Assembly (NCBI GenBank): GCA_038250235.1
Contig: JBBSCO010000008.1
Span: 1 to 64,000 of the forward strand
Direction: 5' to 3'
Source of the DNA: JAAUTS01 sp038250235
GTDB taxonomy: Bacteria; Verrucomicrobiota; Verrucomicrobiia; Methylacidiphilales; JAAUTS01
DNA: 64,000 nucleotides
The translations under genes were made by a program, and so were the position numbers. The notes beneath the pieces were generated by a model. The model saw only the letters and a program-made list of their open reading frames with translations. It had not been told where the DNA came from and ran no database searches. How positions within the stretch are numbered: position 1 is the first letter of the stretch; each line of letters opens with the position of its first letter. This document shows, in pieces, positions 51,819 through 60,329 of this stretch.

Positions 51819-53636
51819 TTACACCGCCCGCCCGAACTTTTTTTCCAGTTCACAGCGGCTGAGAAGAATCATCGTCGGGCGACCATGAGGGCAGGTGTAG
51901 GGCAGATCGCACTTATGAAGGTCAATGACCAGTTTTTCCAGCTCAACCCTACCCAGAATATCATTTGCCTTCACCGCATGTCGGCACACGGTTTTGACTA
52001 CAATTTCCTCGCTAAGCTTACGCTGCTTACGGGTCTCCCCTCCCGCCTCCATCAAATCCACCACCATGCTGCGGAAAAAGTCTTCGATATGCTGGGTTTT
52101 GATCATCGGTGGCAAGGCATCAATCATAAAGGTATGCCCTCCGAGGGAGGCCACGCCTAAACCCACAGCCTGTAACCCCTCCACATTTTGCCGGATGAAA
52201 TCCGACTGCTCAGGCGGCAATTCCACCGTCACCGGAACCAAAAGCCGCTGGCTGACCACTTCTTCATGCGCCACACGCGCCAACATCTGCTCAAAGAGCA
52301 CCCTCTCATGGGCGGCATGCTGGTCGATCAACACAATCCCGTTCGGCCCTTCCGCCACCACATACAAGCCCAGCATCAGGCCAATGATTTTCAGGTCGTG
52401 ATTTTTTTCATCGGGAAGTACAACGTCACGCTCTGTTTCCTGCCAGCGAACCGAAGGAAGCAGCTCCCGCGTCGGGGAACCAACATCAAAAAAACCGGTT
52501 TGCAGCGGAGGATTCTGTTTGGAGAGAACCGGCGCAGGCAGCCCCTTGAAACTCGGAGCTTCGGGAATCTTCGACAAGGGCAGCACAGCCGGGGAAACCG
52601 AGGCTTTGAACGGTTGCGCCAGGGGAACTTCCAGTGGTTGCCGGGATCCAGCCCGGAGAGCGGCACCGACCGAATCCGTGATGAAAGCCCTCACCTGCAT
52701 GTCGTCTCTAAACCTGACTTCGCGCTTGGCCGGATGAACGTTCACATCCACCCGGGCAGGATCCAGATCAAAGAACAAAATCAGCACAGGGAAACGTCCC
52801 CTCATCAGGGAATTATGATATCCCTCCAACACAGCGTAATTGAGGGTCGGGCTCTGCACCGGTCGCCCGTTGACGAAGAGATGGTGCTCTTGGCGATTGC
52901 CCCGGCTGACACCGGGCTGGCCGATAAAACCACGCAGACGCATGGAACCCTCCCCCGCCTCCACCGGTAGCATGTGTTCCATCCAGTCCCGGCCATAGAT
53001 CTGAAGCAGCCGTTGCCGGAGACCCGTGGCAGCGGGGTAATGCTGCGGAGGGAGATCGTCCAGACTGAGGCTGAATCCCACTTCCGGACGTGACAGCACG
53101 GCCAAACGAACCGTCTGTTCGACATGCGCTTTCTCCGTGTCGTCCGAACGTAGAAATTTACGGCGTCCCGGAGTGTGCAGAAACAAGGATCTCACCTCCA
53201 CCGAGGTCCCGACCGCACAGCCCGCTTCTTTGACCGAGAGCAGCTTTCCGCCATCCACCGTGATCTCCGTTCCGGAAATAGCCTCCGGCTCCCGGGCCAA
53301 CAAACGGAATCGACAGACGGATGCGATACTGGGCAGGGCTTCCCCGCGGAATCCAAATGTGGCGATGGTGAGAAGATCCTCAGAACTGCGTATCTTGCTG
53401 GTGGCATGTCGTTCGAGACAAAGAAGAGCATCGTCGTAACTCATTCCACTACCGTTGTCGCTGACCCTTATCAGCCCCTTCCCTCCCCGCTCCGCCGCTA
53501 CATCAATACGGGTGGCACCCGCATCCAGGGCATTGTCGAGGAGTTCTTTGACGACCGAGGCCGGACGCTCTATCACCTCACCAGCCGCAATGCGGTTGGC
53601 CACGGTTTCTTCAAGGAGGTGGATACGGTTGGCCAT
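51819..53636 (-). CDS. mutL: DNA mismatch repair protein MutL, endonuclease type
   Basis: MutL links MutS mismatch recognition to excision. The 605 residues have the GHKL ATPase (AGEVIERPASVVKELLDNALD, DNGSGM, FGFRGEALPSI) and a variable linker. The C-terminal domain has the nicking motif DQHAAHERVLFE, plus CRHAVKAND and CPHGRP. The DQHA(x)2E(x)4E motif indicates intrinsic endonuclease activity, as in bacteria without MutH. The length is usual. Confidence 0.95.
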   Translation of the reverse strand: MANRIHLLEETVANRIAAGEVIERPASVVKELLDNALDAGATRIDVAAERGGKGLIRVSDNGSGMSYDDALLCLERHATSKIRSSEDLLTIATFGFRGEALPSIASVCRFRLLAREPEAISGTEITVDGGKLLSVKEAGCAVGTSVEVRSLFLHTPGRRKFLRSDDTEKAHVEQTVRLAVLSRPEVGFSLSLDDLPPQHYPAATGLRQRLLQIYGRDWMEHMLPVEAGEGSMRLRGFIGQPGVSRGNRQEHHLFVNGRPVQSPTLNYAVLEGYHNSLMRGRFPVLILFFDLDPARVDVNVHPAKREVRFRDDMQVRAFITDSVGAALRAGSRQPLEVPLAQPFKASVSPAVLPLSKIPEAPSFKGLPAPVLSKQNPPLQTGFFDVGSPTRELLPSVRWQETERDVVLPDEKNHDLKIIGLMLGLYVVAEGPNGIVLIDQHAAHERVLFEQMLARVAHEEVVSQRLLVPVTVELPPEQSDFIRQNVEGLQAVGLGVASLGGHTFMIDALPPMIKTQHIEDFFRSMVVDLMEAGGETRKQRKLSEEIVVKTVCRHAVKANDILGRVELEKLVIDLHKCDLPYTCPHGRPTMILLSRCELEKKFGRAV

Positions 53637-53771
53637 GAAAATTTACAATACACGCGAACAACGCGAAACGTCGCTAAAACTCCCAACACGTAGCGAACAG
53701 GTTTGCCCGACTCCAACAAGTATACTTCACAAATACTTTTCCTCTATTCTCTGCGTGTTTCCCGCGCGATA

Positions 53772-54662
53772 CTAATCCCCTTTGTAACCCAGCACAGAGA
53801 GCACACGCTCCAGATCAGATTCGTTGTAGTACTCGATTTCCAAATGACCTTTACTACGGGTGCCCACCAGTTTGATCTTGGTGCCCAGCAGACGTTGCAA
53901 TCGCAGTTCCAGATCCCGCCAGTCAGCCCCGGAAAAGCCCCCGGCTTTCTTTTTTCCGGAAGGAACTGAGCCTGTGCGCGACTTGCCGAGCTCCGAAACC
54001 AGCTTCTCCGTTTCACGTACGGAAAGGTCCCGTTTGATCACCTCGCGGGCGGCAGCGTTTTGTTGGGTATGGTTGGGTAGCGAAAGCAGAACCTTGGCAT
54101 GACCAACACTTAGCTGGCGGTGGCGAACCAATTCTTTGACATCCGAACCAAGACCGGTCAGGCGCACGGCGTTGGCGACGGTCGCGCGGTTTTTACCGAC
54201 CTTCTGGGCAATCTGTTCCTGGGTCAGTTTGAAACGTTCCGCCAGCAGGGCATAACCGTCCGCTTCTTCAATCGGGTTGAGATCGGAACGCTGCAGATTC
54301 TCCACCATGGCCACTTCCAAAACTTCCAGATCATCAGCTATACGGACAATAACGGGAACTTCCTTGAGCCCAGCCTGGCGCGAAGCCCTCCAACGGCGTT
54401 CCCCGGCGATCAGTTCAAATTTCTCTCCTACTTTTCGGACGATCAGAGGCTGGATCACGCCGTGCTCCTTGACGGAAGCCACCAAATCAGCCAGGTCCTG
54501 CTCGGCAAAAGTTTTGCGGGGCTGAAGCGGGCTGGCTTCGACCCGGTCGAGAGCCACTTGTTGTACACGTTCGCCCGTTTGGGGTTCAGGTGCGGCCACC
54601 GCCACCGTTGTATTACCTCCAATGAGGGCGCCCAGTCCTTTGCCTAAAGCATTTCGTGCCAT
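53772..54662 (-). CDS. parB: Chromosome-partitioning protein ParB
   Basis: ParB is a CTP-dependent clamp that loads at parS and organises the origin region. The 296 residues start MARNALGKGLGALIGG. They hold LQPRKTFAEQDLADL, the CTP-binding GERRWRASRQAGL, the NLQRSDLNPIEEADGY segment, a helix-turn-helix (TQEQIAQKVGKNRATVANAVRL) and a dimerisation C-terminus. No parA lies next to it here. Upstream is a divergent CPBP protease gene. Confidence 0.94.
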   Translation of the reverse strand: MARNALGKGLGALIGGNTTVAVAAPEPQTGERVQQVALDRVEASPLQPRKTFAEQDLADLVASVKEHGVIQPLIVRKVGEKFELIAGERRWRASRQAGLKEVPVIVRIADDLEVLEVAMVENLQRSDLNPIEEADGYALLAERFKLTQEQIAQKVGKNRATVANAVRLTGLGSDVKELVRHRQLSVGHAKVLLSLPNHTQQNAAAREVIKRDLSVRETEKLVSELGKSRTGSVPSGKKKAGGFSGADWRDLELRLQRLLGTKIKLVGTRSKGHLEIEYYNESDLERVLSVLGYKGD

Positions 54663-54794
54663 AAGCTAAAAACCTAGGCGGAGCCGTGCCGGTGGTCAAT
54701 CGGCGATCCACCCGTAGTCCTGCGTATTCCGCTTTCTATCGGAACCCCAAGAAATCCCATTGCCCGTAACGCCCCTCTCTTCCAGACTCTGGAT

Positions 54795-55544
54795 GTGAAA
54801 ATTCCGGCCAAAGCCATCTTACTGCTTGTGCTGCCTTTTTTTCTCAACGACTTAGCCGTCGTTTTTTTGAAGCTTGCCGTGATGCCCACGGAGTCACTGG
54901 CTTACTTTTACCACAAAATGCCCTGGATCGGCGAAACCCTTGTCGCCTGGCAACCTGCCTCCCTTGCCATGTCCCCTTACCGCCTGCCCTTGCTTTGGGG
55001 ACAGGATTTGATCGTCTTCGTGGCCATCCCTGCTGTTTTTTTCTTCGTCTTTTTTAAAAAGCAATTGCTCGACCGGAAAAGTCTCGGCTTGGGATCCCTG
55101 CCTTCACTTTGGGACTGTGGCTACAGCCTGATCCTGGCCCTGCAACTTTTTTTGGTCGCCAAATTTATCCGCTACGTTCTGCTTGAGATTCATCCGCCTC
55201 TGGAAATTTTTGGCTGGTTCAATTATGATTTCCCTCCATCGTTTCCCTGGCAAATCCTCACGATCCTCTACGCCTGCGTCAGTGCTGCGGTCGTGGAGGA
55301 ACTGATTTTCCGGGGTCTGCTCATCCCTTGGCTGCAATCACGGGGCTGGAACACCTGGGCCGCCATCCTGATTTCCGCTTTTCTTTTTGCCGGAATCCAC
55401 TGGTGCCAGGGACCTGTTCAACTGGCCTCAACCTTTGTCTTCGGTATGATCACCGGAATCACATTCTCCAGTTCGGGGAAATTGTGGCCCTTGATTCTGG
55501 CCCATTTTTTTATCAATCTGGCTGCATTCTGGCCCTCGTCCTGA
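54795..55544 (+). CDS. CPBP family intramembrane metalloprotease
   Basis: The 249-residue membrane protein has about seven helices. The three CPBP motifs are VEELIFRGLL (EExxxR), FAGIHW (FxxxH) and LILAHFFIN (HxxxN). CPBP proteins are related to CAAX prenyl proteases, and in bacteria most have unknown substrates. The start is GTG at 54795, because the ATG two bases before it is out of frame and runs into TGA. Confidence 0.85.
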   Translation: MKIPAKAILLLVLPFFLNDLAVVFLKLAVMPTESLAYFYHKMPWIGETLVAWQPASLAMSPYRLPLLWGQDLIVFVAIPAVFFFVFFKKQLLDRKSLGLGSLPSLWDCGYSLILALQLFLVAKFIRYVLLEIHPPLEIFGWFNYDFPPSFPWQILTILYACVSAAVVEELIFRGLLIPWLQSRGWNTWAAILISAFLFAGIHWCQGPVQLASTFVFGMITGITFSSSGKLWPLILAHFFINLAAFWPSS

Positions 55545-55681
55545 CGAAGAACCCAACCATTTACGCCAGCACGCTGCGTGTTTAAGGAATCAACGAATCT
55601 CCAGATGCTCCATGATTTCGTTACTGGTTACGCGGCTTTTCTCAATAAGAAGTATCCCCAGTTTCGCCACCAACTTCCTGA

Positions 55682-56008
55682 ACAGAAATAGTGAATCGGG
55701 CGCCGAGGTATGATGGGTTGGCCGGCAGAAATTACGCCGGGTGGCTGGGCGAAGGCGCAGGCCCCTATCTGAACTGATACGGGTCAAGCGGGCAACGCGG
55801 CCAGCGGCCCTAAAAACGGCGGCCCGGCGGGTTGCGTTGAAAACAGCCCGGCACCTTTGTTGTCCGCCAAAGAACGGATCTGCCTCTGGCACGACCCGTT
55901 GGTCGCTGGTATAATTGATACAAACTACCTCCCCGAGCTGCGGCGGTGGGCTGTTTTGCACGAAACCAACCCGTCATACCTTGGCGCTCGGACCACTAGT
56001 GTCCTGTT
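55682..56008. mobile_element. 327-bp inverted-repeat-bounded element (MITE-like or decayed IS)
   Basis: The left end at 55698-55722 and the reverse complement of 55966-55990 agree at 22 of 25 positions (CGRGCGCCRAGGTATGA core). Similarity extends outward through TAGTG to AACAG at 55682 and CTGTT at 56008, with small gaps. The interior is GC-rich and has no convincing gene. The 123-codon frame on the minus strand reads mostly Arg/Ala-rich and starts inside the element. No target duplication is obvious. This matches a non-autonomous transposable element or an insertion-sequence remnant. Confidence 0.55.
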
Positions 56009-56035
56009 AGCGAAAAATCCTGTTGATCCTTCAAC

Positions 56036-56260
56036 TCAGGAAACCGCTTTCCAGGCCTTGGCCAGACCCTTGTCCTTGCTCTTGAAACGCTTCACGATCC
56101 GTTGGGTTCCGCTCTTGTCCTTCACCTTGAAACAGCCGTTGACTGTGGCTTCCACAACCTCAACAATCCAGGTCATTTTCCACTTGTCCGGACCCTCGTG
56201 GGGAACGTAGAGAATCTCCGAAACTTTCGGCGGTTCATAATGTTGGGGTTGTATATTCAT
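56036..56260 (-). CDS. Small hypothetical protein
   Basis: I do not recognise this 74-residue protein. From the ATG at 56258-56260 it reads MNIQPQHYEPPKVSEIL, later DKWKMTWIVEVVEATVNG and CFKVKDKSGTQRIVKRF, with a basic C-terminus. The alternating hydrophobic pattern suggests a small beta-sheet domain, perhaps nucleic-acid binding. An upstream in-frame Met at 56317 is possible. Its 3' end lies 27 nt from the inverted-repeat element. Confidence 0.5.
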   Translation of the reverse strand: MNIQPQHYEPPKVSEILYVPHEGPDKWKMTWIVEVVEATVNGCFKVKDKSGTQRIVKRFKSKDKGLAKAWKAVS

Positions 56261-56321
56261 GTGATATTCCGAACTTAGCCTGAAAATGATCCACGTCGAG
56301 TGGCGTCTTTTTCCCAAGCCA

Positions 56322-56356
56322 CAAAAAAAGCCGCCCCTCTTTTGGAGGGAGCAGCT
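56322..56356 (-). terminator. Rho-independent terminator after the Spy-like gene
   Basis: On the minus strand a G/C-rich stem (GCTG-CTCCCTC with GAGGGGCGGC, one bulge) closes a CAAAA loop. Seven T follow at the complement of 56323-56329. It lies about 20 nt past the stop of the Spy-like gene. Confidence 0.8.
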
Positions 56357-56376
56357 TGTTGCAAGAGTTGCAATGA

Positions 56377-56799
56377 TCAGCTCTGGGCGTCTTTCTTGTC
56401 CTGCTTCTTTTCTTTCATTTCTTTTTTCATTAGGTCGCGCTTGGCGTTCTGCTCCGCCGTCAGTAGGCCATTGATTTTCTGGTCCGAGGCCTTTCGAATT
56501 TCCATTATCTTGGATTTGCGATCCTCCTTGGAGAGACCCTGGTCTTCCTTAAGCAGCCTCATGGCTGCCATATCCTGTTTGTGGATGGCAGCGATTTTTT
56601 CAGCCTGCTCATCAGTCAGGGCAAGTTCCTTTTTCATGAGTTCGGACCGCTCTTTCATTTTTTCAGCCCTTTCCTTCCGGGGTTTGCCGTCGGAAACAGC
56701 CGCACCGGGGGGTTTTTGATCCGGCTGGGCATGGAGGCTGCCCAGCGGCAGGGCAAGAGACAGAAGGGTGACTAGCATGTAATATCTGGATGATTTCAT
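56377..56799 (-). CDS. Spy/CpxP-like periplasmic protein
   Basis: The 140-residue protein has a signal peptide (MKSSRYYMLVTLLSLALPLG, then SLHAQ). The rest is very helical, Lys/Glu-rich and contains two LTxxQ-like turns (ALTDEQAEK, LLTAEQNAK). This is the mark of the Spy/CpxP envelope-stress chaperone fold. The ATG at 56797-56799 is chosen because the signal peptide starts there. A terminator follows. The role is inferred from the fold only. Confidence 0.7.
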   Translation of the reverse strand: MKSSRYYMLVTLLSLALPLGSLHAQPDQKPPGAAVSDGKPRKERAEKMKERSELMKKELALTDEQAEKIAAIHKQDMAAMRLLKEDQGLSKEDRKSKIMEIRKASDQKINGLLTAEQNAKRDLMKKEMKEKKQDKKDAQS

Positions 56800-56898
56800 A
56801 GTTTTTTGTGGATTAGGTTTACAGACATTGAACCGCTGCCAGCAAAAAAAGTTGCTCTCCAACCTTGGAAAAAGTGGGATCTGTGCTTTACTGGGGAA

Positions 56899-57120
56899 AT
56901 GGATAGGACAAAAGGTTTCCCATCGCCACCTTTCCGCCGCAAGGCCTTCAGCATGCCTGAATTACTCGTTCTCAGCGCCCTTCTTTTTTTGACCGCCTTT
57001 GTGGCTCTGCCCGCAGCTTATCCCTATTTCATGAAAGCACATCGTCAGGCTGGAACGATCAAACTTTGGGAGCAAAACACGAACGCTCTTAACCAACAGT
57101 CTGCGCCACTTAATGAATAA
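56899..57120 (+). CDS. Pseudopilin-like small protein
   Basis: The 73-residue product has a prepilin-type N-terminus: basic FRRKA, then FSMPELLVLSALLFLTAFVA. Glu falls at +5 after the presumed cleavage site, as PilD needs, but -1 is Ala rather than the preferred Gly. A short soluble part of about 35 residues follows and no globular pilin head is present. The start is uncertain, because the frame is open further upstream. It is isolated from other pilus genes. A minor pseudopilin or a truncated relic are both possible. Confidence 0.55.
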   Translation: MDRTKGFPSPPFRRKAFSMPELLVLSALLFLTAFVALPAAYPYFMKAHRQAGTIKLWEQNTNALNQQSAPLNE

Positions 57121-57128
57121 ATAGGCCC

Positions 57129-57150
57129 TAAAAAAGGCAGCGCCGCCTTC
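57129..57150 (-). terminator. Terminator after the VanX-type gene
   Basis: AAGGC and GCCTT (57134-57138 and 57145-57149) form a 5-bp stem with a 6-nt loop. On the minus strand this is followed by T6. It lies about 5 nt beyond the dipeptidase stop. Confidence 0.6.
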
Positions 57151-57154
57151 CCTC

Positions 57155-57790
57155 TCATGGGCCCTTTTCCACAATTAAGGGATACCTGTTCCATTCTTTC
57201 AGGTCGTAATGCCACCACTCAGCCGGCACCCCGTGAAAGCCGTTGGCGAACATGGCCTTCCTTAAAACTGTTCCATGTTTCCTGGCTTTCTCCGGCAATT
57301 CCGAAAAATTGTGGTCAGCCCGTAGGGTGAATTCGTCAAAAGCAGAAGGCATTTCCACCCTCAGACCTCCCAATGTAGCCAGGGTCACATCCACCGTCGT
57401 GCCCCGGGTGTGTCGGGATCCCTGCTTGGGAGGCGCAACAAAATTGGCATTGGGAAAGGCCTCCCAAAGCTTTTGCTGGGCCCAGGCCGGGCGGTAAGCG
57501 TCAAGAATCACCAACTGAAAACCCTGTTTGTTCAAGGTCTTTTGCACCCCTTTCAGAGCCCTTATGGTCTCTATACGAAGCCAGGCGGTGTTGTCGCGGT
57601 AAATCACTTTGCCGGTAAAATTACCGGCGGTGGCATAACGCAGATCAATAAGTAGTCCGGGAATCTCCAGATCCAACCTTCGAAGTTCCGGAGCCGGTGG
57701 CCTGGGCTCCATGCCCCGGCATTCAAAGCTGAACACCAGAAGTAACAGCAAAACACGAAAAGAATCATTCAGCATACCTGCTTTTTCCAT
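57155..57790 (-). CDS. D-alanyl-D-alanine dipeptidase (VanX/DdpX family)
   Basis: This zinc peptidase of family M15D cleaves D-Ala-D-Ala. The 211 residues show IDLRYATAGNFTGKVIY, LVILDAYRPAWAQQKLWEAF, the ligands in SRHTRGTTVDVTL, and the catalytic EWWHYDL near the end. A hydrophobic N-terminus (RVLLLLLVFSFEC) points to export. I chose ATG 57788-57790, which has AGGGGA 8 nt upstream. There are no VanH or VanA neighbours, so cell-wall recycling or nutrition fits better than glycopeptide resistance. Confidence 0.88.
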   Translation of the reverse strand: MEKAGMLNDSFRVLLLLLVFSFECRGMEPRPPAPELRRLDLEIPGLLIDLRYATAGNFTGKVIYRDNTAWLRIETIRALKGVQKTLNKQGFQLVILDAYRPAWAQQKLWEAFPNANFVAPPKQGSRHTRGTTVDVTLATLGGLRVEMPSAFDEFTLRADHNFSELPEKARKHGTVLRKAMFANGFHGVPAEWWHYDLKEWNRYPLIVEKGP

Positions 57791-57842
57791 GAATTTTGTC
57801 CCCTGGCAATCCCATAGCTTGACGCACCCCCGATCACCCCTG

Positions 57843-58490
57843 ATGATCGAGGAAATGGTTCCCGATACAGATCCCCTTCCCGTCAACGATTTTCTTCAAA
57901 TCACCAAGGATCAGCTCAACCAGCTCCCGCTGATGCGTTACGACGGCCCCATCGAAATCGTACGCAACGGAGAGGAATTGGAGCGTTTTCTGACGGAAAT
58001 CCTCTCGGAACAGGTCCTGGGCTTTGATACGGAAACACGCCCCAGCTTCCGTAAAGGCCAAAACTACCTTCCCTGCCTTGTGCAGATAGCCACACGGCAT
58101 TGTGTTTTTCTTATTCAAATTCAGGACGGTACAATGAGTGAGGCCTTGGCCCGCATTCTGGAATGGCCGGCATCGATCAAGGCAGGCATCGCCCTCAATC
58201 AGGACATGTCAAAACTCAGGCAACTGGGTGATTTCTCCGACCAATCCGTGCTCGATCTCTCCAAGGTGGCTTCGAAGCTCGGGATCAAGACCACCGGTCT
58301 GCGCAATCTCACCGGCATTCTGCTGAATGGACGGATTTCCAAGGGGGCTCAGGTCACGGATTGGAGCAAACTTCACCTGAGCGAAGCCCAGATCAGTTAT
58401 GCCGCCACGGATGCCTGGATCAGCCGCGAACTATATTTTGCCCTCAAACAAATCCCGGATGCGGAACCCGTTTTCGCCAGCCTGGCCTGA
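57843..58490 (+). CDS. RNase D-like 3'-5' exonuclease
   Basis: The 215-residue DEDD-superfamily nuclease carries FDTETRPSF (Exo I), ALNQDMSKL (Exo II) and SYAATDAWISREL (Exo III, the Y-x3-D form). It has only the exonuclease domain and no HRDC, so it is shorter than E. coli RNase D. Cytoplasmic action on RNA or DNA is likely. The start at 57843 is uncertain. An ATG four codons later is possible. It is divergent from the dipeptidase gene. Confidence 0.85.
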   Translation: MIEEMVPDTDPLPVNDFLQITKDQLNQLPLMRYDGPIEIVRNGEELERFLTEILSEQVLGFDTETRPSFRKGQNYLPCLVQIATRHCVFLIQIQDGTMSEALARILEWPASIKAGIALNQDMSKLRQLGDFSDQSVLDLSKVASKLGIKTTGLRNLTGILLNGRISKGAQVTDWSKLHLSEAQISYAATDAWISRELYFALKQIPDAEPVFASLA

Positions 58491-58499
58491 GTTGTAATT

Positions 58500-58560
58500 T
58501 GTAGGGGCGTGGGCTCCACGACTGGGACCGAGAAATGAGCGTGGGGCCGGTGCTCCGACA
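58500..58560 (+). repeat. Dispersed imperfect palindrome, copy A
   Basis: This 61-nt segment starts TGTAGGGGCGTGGGC and ends GTGCTCCGACA. It closely matches copy B (42910-42969) at both ends and copy C (4852-4902) at its termini. The ends are near-inverted repeats (TGT-GGGG). It fills the convergent gap between the RNase D-like gene and the hybrid kinase. Confidence 0.65.
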
Positions 58561-58570
58561 GAAACAGTGG

Positions 58571-60173
58571 TTAAACCGCCAGGGCAGTCTTGAGCACTTC
58601 GCTCAGGCGCTCGCGATTGTAAGGTTTGGCAATGACCGCAGAGAAACCGAAAGGCTTGGGATCCTGCATAACCGGCTGGTCAATGTAACCGCTGGAGGCG
58701 ATCGCCACCACAGAGGGATCCAGTTGCTTGAGGGTATGCACCGCTGCAGCACCACCCACCCCGTGGGGAATAAGAAGATCCATGATCACCGCGTCAAAGC
58801 GCCAGCCTTCCTTGACGGCTTGGCCGTAGACATCAATGACCTCTTTGCCATCCTTGGCCACAGTCACTTCGTAGCCCAACTGCCGCAGCAACGTGCCGAC
58901 AAACTTGCGCACCAGTTCCTCGTCATCCATGAACAACACCTTCTGCGGTCCCCGGGTTGTCCTGATCACCGTAGGCATCACGGACGGAACATTTGTTTTC
59001 ATGGTCGGCACATACATGCTCACCTTGGTTCCCTGGCCCAGCTTGGAATCCACGTTAATGGTTCCACCATGGCGCGACAGAATGGAAAGGGCCGAAGTCA
59101 GACCAAGGCCCGAACGCTCGGGTTTCGTGCTGAAATACGGTTCAAAAATACGGTCGACTGCTCCGGGATCAACCCCCGAACCCTCATCCTCCACAAGAAC
59201 ACAGAGGTACTCGCCAGGTGGAAGCTGGGGAGGACGGCTCTCGGAATCCAGGGCAAATAACACTTTGGATGAGGACACTGTAACCTTACCCGCTCCCCTC
59301 ATCGCATCCACCGCATTATCGATGACCGCCCGGACGGCCCGGCAGAACGATGCTTGTTCCAACCTGATCTGCTCAAGGCCGGCCGGGATCAGAATCTCGG
59401 ATTTGGTCGCTTTGTTCGAAAGGGCCGAACTGACAACACCTTTCAACATAGGCTCCAAAGATACCGGAACCATTTCTTCCGGTTCGTCCATCCCCAGGCT
59501 GAGCAGTCGCGCCACGACCTGTTGGGCCTGGCGGGTGGACACATCCGCACGCTCCAGATGGGAACGGACAATCTCCTTCTGTCCAGAGGCGTTCTGCGCC
59601 GCTTTGATGTGCTCAATCAGATTTTCCAGAATGTTTTTGAATTCATGGCCCACGCCGGTGGCCAGGGATGAGACAGCCTCGATTTTTTTTTGCCTTGATG
59701 AGTTCGTCCTCCATCTTCTTCCGGCCGCTGACATCGCGGGCCACCAGAACAAGGCACTCCACATCCCCTTTCTCATTGGTGACGATTCTAGCCTGCGACT
59801 CGAGCAATATCCAGTGCCCTTTTTTATGGCGCATCCGGTATTCCACTTTTCGTCCCATCCCCGTCTGTAGGGATTCCTGGAAAACCTGCTTAACCAGAGG
59901 CAGATCCTCCTCATGGACTTCCGCCAGGGAGTAACTTCCCTCCAATGTTTCCGGATTGTAGCCAAGGGTGGTGAAGTAGGCTTGGTTGTTCCAGACACGG
60001 GTGCCATCCGGACGAACCACAGCAAGAAGATCGGCAACATTGTCAGTAATGAGTTTAAAAAGCTGCTCAACCTTTCCAACTTCAACCCGCTCATCACGCA
60101 GCTGCTTCAATTCCACCAACAAGTGGGGTATTTCACTTTTCGGGACAAATTCATCTGGTTCAGCAGTTTCCAT
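58571..60173 (-). pseudogene. PAS hybrid histidine kinase with receiver, frameshifted at an A9 run
   Basis: The N-terminal frame from ATG 60171-60173 (AAGGG 7 nt upstream) encodes a PAS domain (TRVWNNQAYFTTLGYN, ARDVSGRKKMEDELIKAK). It leaves the frame at nine A (complement of 59683-59691). The next frame continues KIEAVSSLATGVGHEFKN (phospho-His in GHEF), an ATPase (DNAVDAM, EDEGSGVDPG, SGLGLTSALS) and a receiver (MDLLIPHG, KPYN). Removing one A joins them into about 530 residues with no internal gap. It has no membrane helix. It is either an assembly or sequencing error, a recent mutation, or polymerase slippage at A9. Confidence 0.75.
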
Positions 60174-60329
60174 CGTCACACCCTTAGCCCCCTTTGGAGC
60201 TAGAGCTGTGCCATAAAATTAAATTAGTGCGATGTATCTTCTTAACACACAAAATAATTGTGAATAAGCAGGATACAGAAAGTCCAGGTAGGCATTTTTT
60301 ACCCTTTACAGTTTAATTTGCCGACTGAT

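Noticed and set aside
55590..55961. 123-codon minus-strand frame as a gene
   Set aside because: It lies mostly inside the inverted-repeat element, is Arg/Ala-rich and shows no domain. It is more likely read-through of element sequence.
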